64,000 nt of DNA. Source: Nitrospira sp. (GTDB taxonomy: Bacteria > Nitrospirota > Nitrospiria > Nitrospirales > Nitrospiraceae). A program made the position numbers and the translations under genes. The notes beneath the pieces were generated by a model. That model was not told the origin of the DNA, did no database searches, and saw nothing but the letters and a program-made list of their open reading frames with translations. How positions within the stretch are numbered: the stretch's first letter is position 1; each line of letters opens with the position of its first letter. The DNA lies in NCBI GenBank assembly GCA_013140455.1, contig JABFSU010000025.1, forward strand, positions 24,599 through 88,598. The letters run 5' to 3'. Shown one piece after another: positions 53,264-60,806 of the stretch.

Positions 53264-54706
53264 CTACGATCCCCCGACCGGTTCTTTCAGATTCAGAACC
53301 AACAACCGCGGCTCGGTCATATCCTCAATGGCCGCTCGTACGCCTTCTCTCCCCAAACCGGAATCCTTCACGCCCCCATAGGGCATGTGATCCGCTCGAA
53401 ACGTGGGAATCTCGTTGGCTAACACGGCGCCCACTTCTAAATGCCGAAAGGCATGAAAGACCTTATTGATATCCTGTGTGAATACACCGGCCTGCAATCC
53501 GTAGTCGGATTGATTCAATGCCGCGATGGCATCGCTGAACTGCCGATAGGACGACACCGTGACCACAGGGCCGAATACTTCCTGGCAGGACACTTTCATC
53601 TCCGGCTTCACATTCGTAAGCACCGTGGCTTCCAAGACCGTTCCCAGGCGCTTCCCACCGAGCAATACCCGGGCGCCTTGTGACACGGCCTCTTCAATCC
53701 ATCTCTCGACGCGCTGCGTGGCTCCAGGATCAATCAACGGACCAACGGTCGTCGTCTCATCCGTCGGATCACCGGCCTTCAGCCTGGCGACTTGCAGCAG
53801 CAGTTTGGTCGTAAACGTATCGGCCACCGAATGATGAACGAGAATACGCTGGACTGAAATGCATGTTTGTCCGGCATAGCCAAACCCGCCGCTGGCGCAC
53901 CGCTTGGCAGCCAGATCCAGATCGGCATCCGGCTCGATAATCACGCCGGCATTACCCCCGAGTTCGAGCGTCACCTTCTTCTTGCCGCACTTGGCTTTTA
54001 GCATCCACCCGACCGGTGCGCTGCCGGTAAAACTCAGCAATTTGAAGCGGGGATCAATCACAAGCCGTTCCGCGAGCGCATTGTCACAAGGCACCACGTT
54101 CAGTCCGCCGGCAGGGAGTCCGGCCTCCAAAGCCACTTCACCGAGGAGTAACGAAGTCAGCGGGGTCTGCGGGGCCGGCTTGATCAGAATCGGATTGCCG
54201 GCGGCCAGCGCCGGCGCGACTTTGTGAACGACCAGATTGAGAGGAAAATTAAATGGCGTGATACCGACGATAGGACCCACGGGAAACCGGCGAACCATCC
54301 CAAGATACGATTCGGTCTGGGGTGTCCAATCGAGCGGAACGACTTCGCCCGGGATACGCTTGGCCTCTTCAGCCGCAATCGTCAGGGTCTGTACCGCGCG
54401 ATTGACCTCGCGCTTCGCGTCGGCGATCGGCTTACCGGCTTCTGCCGTGATCGTTTGGGCAAATTCATCCCGGCGGCGATAGAGCAGGGCCGCCATATCC
54501 TGGAGAATATTATAGCGGGCATGGGATGGCAATTTCGCCATGACGGGCGCGGCGACCACTGAGGAGGCAATGGCCTCTTCCACGTCGCTTTCACCGGCCT
54601 GACAGACTTCCGCAAAGACGTTTCCCGTGAACGGATTGGTCACGCCAGCCGTGATAGCGCTGCGCTTCCAAACTCCGTGGACGAGAAACGGACGTGGTTC
54701 CTGCAA
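53264..54706 (-). CDS. NAD(P)-dependent aldehyde dehydrogenase
   Basis: A 480-residue enzyme. GITPFNFPLNLVVHKVAPALAAGNPILIKPAPQTP binds the cofactor, FTGSAPVGW and VTLELGGNAG contain the general-base Glu, and the nucleophile Cys is in GYAGQTCISVQR. SCQEVFGPVVTV and GGVKDSGLGREG complete the family. The substrate is unknown; wording is close to lactaldehyde/succinate-semialdehyde-type enzymes. Lying within a polyamine-type cluster, it might oxidise an aminoaldehyde (inference). The apparent start is TTG at 54706 with GGGAG upstream. Confidence 0.88.
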   Translation of the reverse strand: MQEPRPFLVHGVWKRSAITAGVTNPFTGNVFAEVCQAGESDVEEAIASSVVAAPVMAKLPSHARYNILQDMAALLYRRRDEFAQTITAEAGKPIADAKREVNRAVQTLTIAAEEAKRIPGEVVPLDWTPQTESYLGMVRRFPVGPIVGITPFNFPLNLVVHKVAPALAAGNPILIKPAPQTPLTSLLLGEVALEAGLPAGGLNVVPCDNALAERLVIDPRFKLLSFTGSAPVGWMLKAKCGKKKVTLELGGNAGVIIEPDADLDLAAKRCASGGFGYAGQTCISVQRILVHHSVADTFTTKLLLQVARLKAGDPTDETTTVGPLIDPGATQRVERWIEEAVSQGARVLLGGKRLGTVLEATVLTNVKPEMKVSCQEVFGPVVTVSSYRQFSDAIAALNQSDYGLQAGVFTQDINKVFHAFRHLEVGAVLANEIPTFRADHMPYGGVKDSGLGREGVRAAIEDMTEPRLLVLNLKEPVGGS

Positions 54707-54721
54707 ACGCGCGATCTCCCT

Positions 54722-54985
54722 CTAGGACGAGGCAGGAATAGAGGCTGTTTGAGCCGCATCGGCGGCCTGCTGTTCAGCAACCGCCTTGGCAATAAGTTCG
54801 TCCGTTCCCCAATCACGTACCGCCTCTAGAGTGAAGCTTTCATACGTGGACACCCCGTGGCAGGATGGACAGTCTGGCATCGGCACTTTTCGGTAAAATA
54901 CTTCCCCCAGACAGGACATGCAAACCCAAAACTCAGCCGTCCCCTCATGCTGAGGAACTGACCAGAATGATTGCGTGGAAGCCAT
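54722..54985 (-). CDS. Small zinc-ribbon protein
   Basis: An 87-residue protein. The centre holds two Cys pairs, WVCMSCLGEVFYRKVPMPDCPSC, a classic zinc ribbon; the rest is polar, with an Ala-rich C-terminal helix. ATG at 54985 has AGGAG upstream, and the ORF-track's 49 extra residues belong to the DsbA gene's 3' end in another frame. The family is unknown to me. It sits between the DsbA-like and aldehyde dehydrogenase genes. Confidence 0.65.
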   Translation of the reverse strand: MASTQSFWSVPQHEGTAEFWVCMSCLGEVFYRKVPMPDCPSCHGVSTYESFTLEAVRDWGTDELIAKAVAEQQAADAAQTASIPASS

Positions 54986-54998
54986 AGTTACTCCTACG

Positions 54999-55736
54999 TT
55001 ATGGCACGTGTGGATCACGAACAAGCGGCCTGGAGCGTTCAACAGACCGCACGGGTCGAATGAGAGACTCACGCTCTGTTCCTCCGCGTGAATGCGGAGC
55101 ACTCGCAAGCAATCGATCGATTTCTTCGGCAAACATGTCGAACGGAAACGCTCCAGGGATCGCGATCGCAGGTTCTTTCTCCGTAGGGCCGCTCACGGTC
55201 CGCATGAGAATAAACCCAGGGGTTCCGTGAAATCCCCAACGATTGGCCTCTTCCCGATCTTCAAAAATCGACGCAACGTGAGACTTTTCTTTGAGGCAGC
55301 GTTCAAACGTCGCTTGGGTCAACCCGATGGCGACGGCGTGCCGCTGAATAACCGTGTGATCTAACCGCCCGCCCTCTGCGAACAGGCGATCGTGCATCGC
55401 CCAATACTTCCCCTGCCCCCCGGCACAACGCGCCGCCAACGCCGCATCGAGACCGGGCCCCTGGTCAGCGCGAGGATAGTCGCGGTAGAGAAACTTCACT
55501 TTGCCGGTATCCACATAACGGGCTTGGATTCTCGGCCAGGTCTCGCGAAAAAATTTCACACAGTAGCCGCAGGTAAAATCCGAATACTCGATCAGCGTCA
55601 CCGGCGCATTGGCCTGGCCCCTCATGCGAGTCTCCGCTTGACCGGGCTCGTCCTTGGCGCCGGACATAGACGGACACAGGGCAAGACAGCCTGCCATCAC
55701 CCAACCCACCATTATGCCGCGGCGCGAACGATTCAT
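54999..55736 (-). CDS. DsbA-family thioredoxin-fold oxidoreductase, exported
   Basis: A 245-residue protein. A signal peptide (GIMVGWVMAGCLALCPSMSGA) precedes a thioredoxin fold with an inserted helical domain: VTLIEYSDFTCGYCVKFF holds the CGYC redox pair, and WGFHGTPGFILM holds the cis-Pro. It resembles the DsbA_4/BdbD-type proteins. Its role (disulfide formation or cytochrome-related reduction) is not set by sequence. The ATG at 55736 overlaps the stop of the upstream deoxyhypusine-synthase-like gene (ATGA); the 94 extra residues of the ORF track are rejected. Confidence 0.87.
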   Translation of the reverse strand: MNRSRRGIMVGWVMAGCLALCPSMSGAKDEPGQAETRMRGQANAPVTLIEYSDFTCGYCVKFFRETWPRIQARYVDTGKVKFLYRDYPRADQGPGLDAALAARCAGGQGKYWAMHDRLFAEGGRLDHTVIQRHAVAIGLTQATFERCLKEKSHVASIFEDREEANRWGFHGTPGFILMRTVSGPTEKEPAIAIPGAFPFDMFAEEIDRLLASAPHSRGGTERESLIRPVRSVERSRPLVRDPHVP

Positions 55737-56839
55737 GACTGCCGCTTGTCCCGCGCCCGCTGCCGCTCCAACAAACCCATCATCAGCAGCGGCCACACCA
55801 CCGTGGCATCGCTGAGCACTTCGGCAAACCGTCCCCCGTCGGCCGGCGGAACAAACTTGCCCCACGAGATTCCCTCTTGATAGGTGCAGCCGCTTAGGCC
55901 GCCCCAGTAATCCGGTTCGGGACAGATCCGCACGCCGTACTGGAAACGCGGCGGCTTCACATTGAGGCCCAGCCGATGGTTGCCGATTTCGATATAGGGC
56001 CCGACTTGCTGCGCCCAATTTCGCGGCACCCCGCCGCCGATTGTGAAAATCCCGATCTTCTTGGCGGATAAAATCTGGCCGGCATAGCTATTGAGGTCAA
56101 GGTAGGGATTAAAAGACGGGAGGGATTGATGGATGCTGCGCAGCACCGCCAGATCGTCTCCTGGCTTCACCTGAGAACGGGCCTGGACAATCGCCCGTCC
56201 CATGGCCCAGGTCCCCACATCCAAGCCCATTTCAGAATCGGTGTAGGCCGGGATATAGACCGGCACCTTTTTCAGATAGGCACTCTTGAGAATTCCGTCC
56301 CCTTCATACTCTTCAGCCAGTGTTTTCCCGAGCTCACGCGTCAGAATTTCAGAGGAGAGCGGCGTATCATAATTCACGCGCTTCAGCGTCTGCGAGACTA
56401 CCTGCTCCACGTAGTTGAGATTCGACTCCATCTCCAGCGTGTCGTAAACGCGATTGTAGCCTTTCTCGAACAACTCCTCATCGGACATCGCCGGATTGAC
56501 GCGATAATGCGTCTTCCCGATCGACTCGCTCAGACCGTGGGCGATCAGCGCGCCGGTGGAGATAATGCAATGGACCATGCCGCGGTCCACCATCGTGCTG
56601 ATGATCTTGCCCATCTTGGCGATGGTCATGGCCCCGGAGAGCGTCAAGACGACCTTGCAGTCGGGATCCTCGATCATTGCATCGAGTACTTCGAACGCTT
56701 CGCCCAGCCGCCGGCCGCCGAACGCCGTCTTGCTCATCGCAACCAGCAGTTCGTTGAAGGAGCCGATTTTGTCCGGGTCGAGCGGCTCCAGTGCTTCTAA
56801 GCCGTCTTTCCCACCGTCATGAAATTCGCGTGTCGCCAT
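55733..56839 (-). CDS. Deoxyhypusine-synthase-like protein (possible homospermidine synthase)
   Basis: A 368-residue protein of the DHS family. VVLTLSGAMTIAKMG, VHCIISTGALIAHG, AYTDSEMGLDVG, IGGGVPRNWAQQ and QEGISWGKFVPP are present; the Lys of SWGK is the catalytic residue that forms the enzyme-imine intermediate. Bacteria lack eIF5A, and known bacterial homologues make homospermidine or act in unknown polyamine steps. Its promoter-proximal place upstream of agmatinase and arginine decarboxylase in the same run supports a polyamine role (inference). Confidence 0.88.
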   Translation of the reverse strand: MATREFHDGGKDGLEALEPLDPDKIGSFNELLVAMSKTAFGGRRLGEAFEVLDAMIEDPDCKVVLTLSGAMTIAKMGKIISTMVDRGMVHCIISTGALIAHGLSESIGKTHYRVNPAMSDEELFEKGYNRVYDTLEMESNLNYVEQVVSQTLKRVNYDTPLSSEILTRELGKTLAEEYEGDGILKSAYLKKVPVYIPAYTDSEMGLDVGTWAMGRAIVQARSQVKPGDDLAVLRSIHQSLPSFNPYLDLNSYAGQILSAKKIGIFTIGGGVPRNWAQQVGPYIEIGNHRLGLNVKPPRFQYGVRICPEPDYWGGLSGCTYQEGISWGKFVPPADGGRFAEVLSDATVVWPLLMMGLLERQRARDKRQS

Positions 56840-57243
56840 AGCCCATCACCGTCCCAAAATATAATGACAAAAGGCGCATTCCTTATACACAACCGTCGCT
56901 AGAGGCGTCAATGAAGCGAGCGCCGCATCGCGGCTGCACACTATTTACATCACGCAGCAGAGAGAGAACCTCTGCGCACACAAACCATGAACGAGAACCA
57001 CGCGCACGACCGATGGAAGAAAGACTCTCTCACAGTGTGATGCCTGATCACCACGAACCATTGAGGATAGCTCCCGATCCGGACAACCCGCATGCGGTGG
57101 AAGGAGGGAGAGATCACAAATACTTTCTCCGCGCGCTACTCTCGGGGACAGCGGCGCGTGAGCGTGGGAGAGAGAGGAGAAAAAGGATGTTCAGGATTTC
57201 GCGGATCGCCGCGGGGAACGGCTCCCGCCAAGCAAGCTCGGGG
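56840..57243 (-). other. Promoter-bearing leader region between the polyamine-type cluster and the tRNA fragment
   Basis: About 400 bases with no supported protein gene. It holds the promoter at 56882-56911 and, further away, purine-rich runs (GGGAGAGAGAGGAGAAAAAGG on the plus strand). The ORF 56911-57351 has no recognisable motif and includes the tRNA fragment, so I reject it. Nothing else is clear. Confidence 0.4.
56882..56911 (-). promoter_or_regulatory. Sigma-70-type promoter of the deoxyhypusine-synthase-like operon
   Basis: Read on the minus strand, TTGACG and TATAAG are separated by 18 bases, placing the transcript start near 56875 and giving a leader of about 35 bases before the ATG at 56839. 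It would drive the DHS-like, DsbA-like, zinc-ribbon, aldehyde dehydrogenase, arginine decarboxylase and agmatinase genes. Confidence 0.6.
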
Positions 57244-57273
57244 TGGTGGTCCCAACGGGATTTGAACCCGTGT
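57244..57273 (-). repeat. tRNA 3' fragment (probable tRNA-Glu), likely island attachment site
   Basis: On the minus strand the sequence reads AC, a complete T-arm ACGGG-TTCAAAT-CCCGT, then TGGGACC as the 3' acceptor strand, discriminator A and CCA. The matching 5' acceptor strand (GGTCCCA), D-arm and anticodon arm are absent upstream; the bases before AC continue as GTCATCTTTAA. It is therefore only the last 30 bases of a tRNA, whose T-arm wording resembles tRNA-Glu. Such fragments mark the far end of elements integrated into tRNA genes, placing the island to the right of this point. Confidence 0.75.
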
Positions 57274-57450
57274 TTAAAGATGACTACGACTTCGCCCTTT
57301 ATTTTCATAAGCTTCGATGATTTCACTCAGGTCAGAAAGGGGTACGACTAAAACACGAGGGGTGCCCGTGGGAGAATAAATGAGTATTGAGTCGAAATTG
57401 TCTTCGCAACAGACAAACGCTCTACCCTTAAGCGTATCTCGAAGGGACCG

Positions 57451-58047
57451 TTAGGATTTGGATGCATGGAAGAACACTACGTCCCTGGAGATGCTCTGGC
57501 CTGAAGCCACACCAACCTCATTGGGTGGTACGCCAATGGCGGCTGAAAGTTGCGCACATTTTTCCTCTATCCAAGGTTTTCCCGCCTTATTGGTTTCGTG
57601 CTGATAGAACACGAACATCGAACCCTGTGGAAGCGCATCCCAGAATTTACGCGCCTCATGGTTCAACACGTGCTTTGAGTCCCCTCCCCCGTTTTTTGGC
57701 TCAAGGCCGGTGTCGGGATCGAGAAATACAACGCACCGCTCATTGCTGAATGACGCAACATAGCTTAGCGCAGCTCGGAGATAGCTATCTCTCTCGTGAA
57801 GAACGATATCGAAGACCGAGATTCGTGGATGTTGAGAGAGGCTAGTGACGTTCCGAATGTCGCGGAAACGAGATAGAACCTCCGACGGAATTTGATGCCG
57901 CTCACCGTCAATTTCGATGCTGCCAAACTCACTTGGGTTTAAAAAGGCTATTTGAATGATGCGATCAGCTCTGATTCGTCGTGCCAATATCAGCAATACA
58001 GACCATTTTATGAGGTCTCGGTTATCAGAGAACCATTTATCGCGCAT
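57451..58047 (-). CDS. Unrecognised protein, alpha/beta fold
   Basis: A 198-residue soluble protein. It starts MRDKWFSDNRDLIKWSVLL; a central strand RCVVFLDPDTGLEPKNGGGDSKHV carries acidic residues that could bind metal or nucleotide, followed by FWDALPQGSMFVFYQHE, and the end is RDVVFFHA. The alternation suggests a Rossmann-like alpha/beta fold. I cannot assign a family. It is the last gene before the tRNA fragment and lies on the same strand as the conflict-type genes. GC content looks lower than in the core genes. Confidence 0.65.
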   Translation of the reverse strand: MRDKWFSDNRDLIKWSVLLILARRIRADRIIQIAFLNPSEFGSIEIDGERHQIPSEVLSRFRDIRNVTSLSQHPRISVFDIVLHERDSYLRAALSYVASFSNERCVVFLDPDTGLEPKNGGGDSKHVLNHEARKFWDALPQGSMFVFYQHETNKAGKPWIEEKCAQLSAAIGVPPNEVGVASGQSISRDVVFFHASKS

Positions 58048-58208
58048 ACGATTCCAAGGACTCTAACGGCTATGGGATTCAACTTGCGATGCTAAATAAG
58101 ACCCATACGATATTCTGGCAGAGTGAGAGCATAGTCCAAGATAGTTCTCCGGGATTCGTTTCCGTCTCATTGCCGTGAGGTCCTTTAACTGAGAATCGTC
58201 TTCGCTCC

Positions 58209-58580
58209 CTACCTGACATACACGACTCCCGGTAAATCCTTGAGATCCGCATCCCCCGTAACAACTTCAGCCTCCTGATCCCTTGCCGTCGCGTATACAA
58301 TCGCATCGGCCATGGCTAATCCATGTCGCAAACTCACATCAGCGGCTAAAAGTGCAATTGATTCTGTCAGTTGAACGACTTCGGTGCCATTGAGCCGGCC
58401 CGCAAACAATAACGCCGTCTCTTCACCTTTTTCTCGTTTGATCTTCTTGTAGACCTCGTACAGAACGATGGTCGGCGTAATGAGCTGATACCGAGGGGTG
58501 AAATAGGCCGCATAGCGGTCGGCCAGAGGGCCATCGGTGAAGAATTCAATCCACCCGCTGGAATCCAATAAGACCCTCAC
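58209..58580 (-). CDS. vapC: PIN-domain toxin VapC
   Basis: A 123-residue PIN-domain ribonuclease. The four acidic residues are visible in VLLDSSGWIEFF, PTIVLYEVYKK, LAMADAIVYATA and VVTGDADLKDL. VapC toxins cut tRNA or rRNA when freed of antitoxin. It begins four bases before the end of the AbrB-type antitoxin gene (ATGA overlap), the standard antitoxin-toxin order. Confidence 0.92.
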   Translation of the reverse strand: MRVLLDSSGWIEFFTDGPLADRYAAYFTPRYQLITPTIVLYEVYKKIKREKGEETALLFAGRLNGTEVVQLTESIALLAADVSLRHGLAMADAIVYATARDQEAEVVTGDADLKDLPGVVYVR

Positions 58581-58786
58581 ACCCGATCCTTCTTCTCTCG
58601 GATATCTTTCGTGGACATACCCTTGAGTGCACCCTTCAGCGATTTCAGCGGCACTTCTGGTACCAGCGTAATGACGCCGCCCTTTTCTACCACCTGCAAG
58701 CGCTGGCTGGGGGTGAGATGGAGCTTGTCCCGAACTTCCTTCGGGATCACGACTTGGAACTTAGACGAGATCGTCGTTGTCGCCAT
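58577..58786 (-). CDS. AbrB/MazE-type antitoxin of vapC
   Basis: A 69-residue protein beginning MATTTISSKFQVVIPKEVRDKL, the swapped-hairpin AbrB DNA-binding domain, followed by GGVITLVPEVPLKSL and a charged C-terminus (STKDIREKKDRV) that should wrap the toxin. ATG at 58786 has GGAGG upstream, so the 35 extra residues in the ORF track are not used. It should neutralise VapC and repress its own operon. Confidence 0.92.
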   Translation of the reverse strand: MATTTISSKFQVVIPKEVRDKLHLTPSQRLQVVEKGGVITLVPEVPLKSLKGALKGMSTKDIREKKDRV

Positions 58787-59026
58787 ACCTGCCTCCTTAC
58801 GTTTATCGCATCGATCATGGTATCGTCTTACGACTATCCGGTCAAATCTTGCATAGTCCGAGTCTTGATCGGGTCCCCAGGCGAGATTCATCTGAGCATT
58901 GGCGCCTGACTGTCCGACTCCATTAGACGAAAAGATAGCAGCTTGAACTGTAGCAGCCGAAAAGCGCAGCTTCGCCCCCTTTTTTGCACTTCTGATTGTT
59001 CACTTCGCCCGGAAACAGTACTTTCC

Positions 59027-59869
59027 TCATCGGATTACCCTATGGAGCCGTCGAATCACCTCCTCATGGCCAAGGTCCCAATTTACGCCAACCCGATCAG
59101 CTAAACTCGGGCTATAATCAAAGACTTGTTCCTTTCTCACCCCGACCCAGACCGGAAGGAGGAAGTCTTGTTGTTCGATCAACTCGCGGGTAAAGATCGC
59201 ATTGAATTCAGCCTTAGTCCAGCCGTTGTTCCCGAAGAAATGTTCTGAAAGAACAAGGACGCACTTCTTGCACTCCTTTAGCCCCTTCTCAATTGACTCC
59301 CTAAGACGATCGCCTACATTCAACGAAAATTCGTCATACCACACCGGACACATGAGTTGAGACAAGCCTAGAGCGATTGGTCTGGCAACCGCTTCCTTAT
59401 CCCGTGAGTCATGGCATATGAAGGCTAGTGGTTTTTCTAATTTTGAGCGTTCGAGGGCGTACTGCGTTCCTCTTAGGCAAAGGGAAACTCCATTTTGAAG
59501 TGCCTCTAGCCGAAGCTGCTCATAGTTGTCAGCAGGGACACTGGCTTCAGAATAGAAGTAAACCCTCCCCGTGAACATCAACTGTGTGGAAGCAACTAGT
59601 CTTTCTCCGACATAACCTGCCTCGACTGCTACCTCTTTCATGAAATCAAAGATAACATTCAGCCTCTCCAACACGCCCACAAATGCAGCCAGCGGGACTG
59701 CATGGTCTGGGAAGTAACAAGAGATATACTTTGCGTTTGCAGTGAAGTCGAGATGAAGGCGAGCTTGTACTTCAAGCCGCGGTGAGTTCTCAAAGTGCAT
59801 TAAAAGTGGTTTGGCGACATTTAATACATGAGTGAAATCGTTATCGAAATACTCTCGCAGTGATGCCAT
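59027..59869 (-). CDS. TIR-domain protein with unknown N-terminal domain
   Basis: A 280-residue protein. The C-terminal half is a TIR domain of the bacterial type: KPLAFICHDSRDKEAVARPIALGL, PVWYDEFSLNVGDRLRESIEKGL, CVLVLSEHFFGNNGWTKAEFNAI. The Glu in GWTKAE occupies the catalytic NADase position. The first 140 residues (from MASLREYFDNDF) form a mixed alpha/beta domain without a family I know. TIR proteins in defence systems deplete NAD or make signal nucleotides upon infection. ATG at 59869 leaves a 40-base gap after the Ntn-hydrolase gene; the ORF-track start would overlap it. Confidence 0.83.
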   Translation of the reverse strand: MASLREYFDNDFTHVLNVAKPLLMHFENSPRLEVQARLHLDFTANAKYISCYFPDHAVPLAAFVGVLERLNVIFDFMKEVAVEAGYVGERLVASTQLMFTGRVYFYSEASVPADNYEQLRLEALQNGVSLCLRGTQYALERSKLEKPLAFICHDSRDKEAVARPIALGLSQLMCPVWYDEFSLNVGDRLRESIEKGLKECKKCVLVLSEHFFGNNGWTKAEFNAIFTRELIEQQDFLLPVWVGVRKEQVFDYSPSLADRVGVNWDLGHEEVIRRLHRVIR

Positions 59870-59909
59870 GATTCTAGGACGCCATCTTGAACTTACTTCC
59901 TGAGCACAT

Positions 59910-60764
59910 TTACACCATAGCTTGGCTGCCAACCAATGCGCGACCCACGTACTGGAGATCCGGCGTGAGCTCCCGTCCTAAATAGGTGATGATGGCTTGC
60001 CCGGTTTCGGTTGGCTTACACAGTGCAAAGGCGCGAAATCCGAATTTATCAGCGATGCCAAGTTGAAGATTTCCACCGATGGTCGGAAACGATGCATCAT
60101 TAATGTGATCTTGAATGACGTAACGTGGTATTCGGCTTAACGGTCTGCCGGCCGAGGCAGCAGCAAAAGCAGCGAGCGGATCCGAGTCAGCCGCAAGAGC
60201 CTCCGCAATTTGTGAACGCATATGCGCCTTCTTATCCCCTAGGTAGAGGAACTGCTTGTCGTGCATGTTCTCATGCGGCTCGCAGGCGATCTCGACGACC
60301 CCGTTTACATCCTTCGGCATAAAATGGAATGCTGAAAGGTGATCAGTCATGCGGCAGTGGCCAAACAAGGCGACTTCGAACAGAGAGCGTTCGCCTCTCG
60401 ATTCCCTACAGCTATCAAAAGTACGGCCGAGCCATGCGTGCACATACCTGGCGACCTCGGCTAACGAAGGAATGTAGGAGATGGATGACACCAAGTTACT
60501 CAAGAGCGGAACCAATGCCAGGTACGCGTTTTGGCCCAAGAGGGTGTCGCCGGCGAAGCAGTAGCCATAAGTATGATCATAATAGATCTCTGTCATGAGG
60601 CCATTGTCACCTGGCGATCGGCAGACAACGGGCAAGGCAAAGACCTTGGCCGCGTCATCAATCAGTGTTGGACCGCACGAAGTACTCACGCGGCTATCTG
60701 CGGCGATCCATAACCCAGGAGTGTCTGGAACTTCGTGATTACACCATATGCTTATAGCTGTCAT
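59910..60764 (-). CDS. Proteasome-like Ntn hydrolase
   Basis: A 284-residue protein that follows the proteasome beta/HslV pattern: MTAISIW places a Thr directly after Met as the possible nucleophile, LWIAADSRVS holds the Asp, DDAAKVFAL the Lys, GYCFAGDTLLGQN the Gly-rich oxyanion region, and later strands VALFGHC, KQFLYLGD and IGGNLQLGIA follow in order. It is longer than proteasome beta subunits (about 210) with insertions after the Lys and near the middle. Peptidase activity after Met removal is an inference. It lies between the nuclease candidate and the TIR gene, about 40 bases from each. Confidence 0.72.
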   Translation of the reverse strand: MTAISIWCNHEVPDTPGLWIAADSRVSTSCGPTLIDDAAKVFALPVVCRSPGDNGLMTEIYYDHTYGYCFAGDTLLGQNAYLALVPLLSNLVSSISYIPSLAEVARYVHAWLGRTFDSCRESRGERSLFEVALFGHCRMTDHLSAFHFMPKDVNGVVEIACEPHENMHDKQFLYLGDKKAHMRSQIAEALAADSDPLAAFAAASAGRPLSRIPRYVIQDHINDASFPTIGGNLQLGIADKFGFRAFALCKPTETGQAIITYLGRELTPDLQYVGRALVGSQAMV

Positions 60765-60806
60765 CGCGGCCCTACATAAGGAAAAACGCTCGAACTGTGC
60801 TGCTGC

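Noticed and set aside
57244-57330. Intact tRNA gene
   Set aside because: Only the T-arm and 3' acceptor strand exist; the 5' acceptor strand, D-arm and anticodon arm cannot be found upstream.
56911-57351. 146-residue plus-strand ORF near the tRNA fragment
   Set aside because: It runs through the tRNA 3' end and purine-rich sequence and has no recognisable domain.
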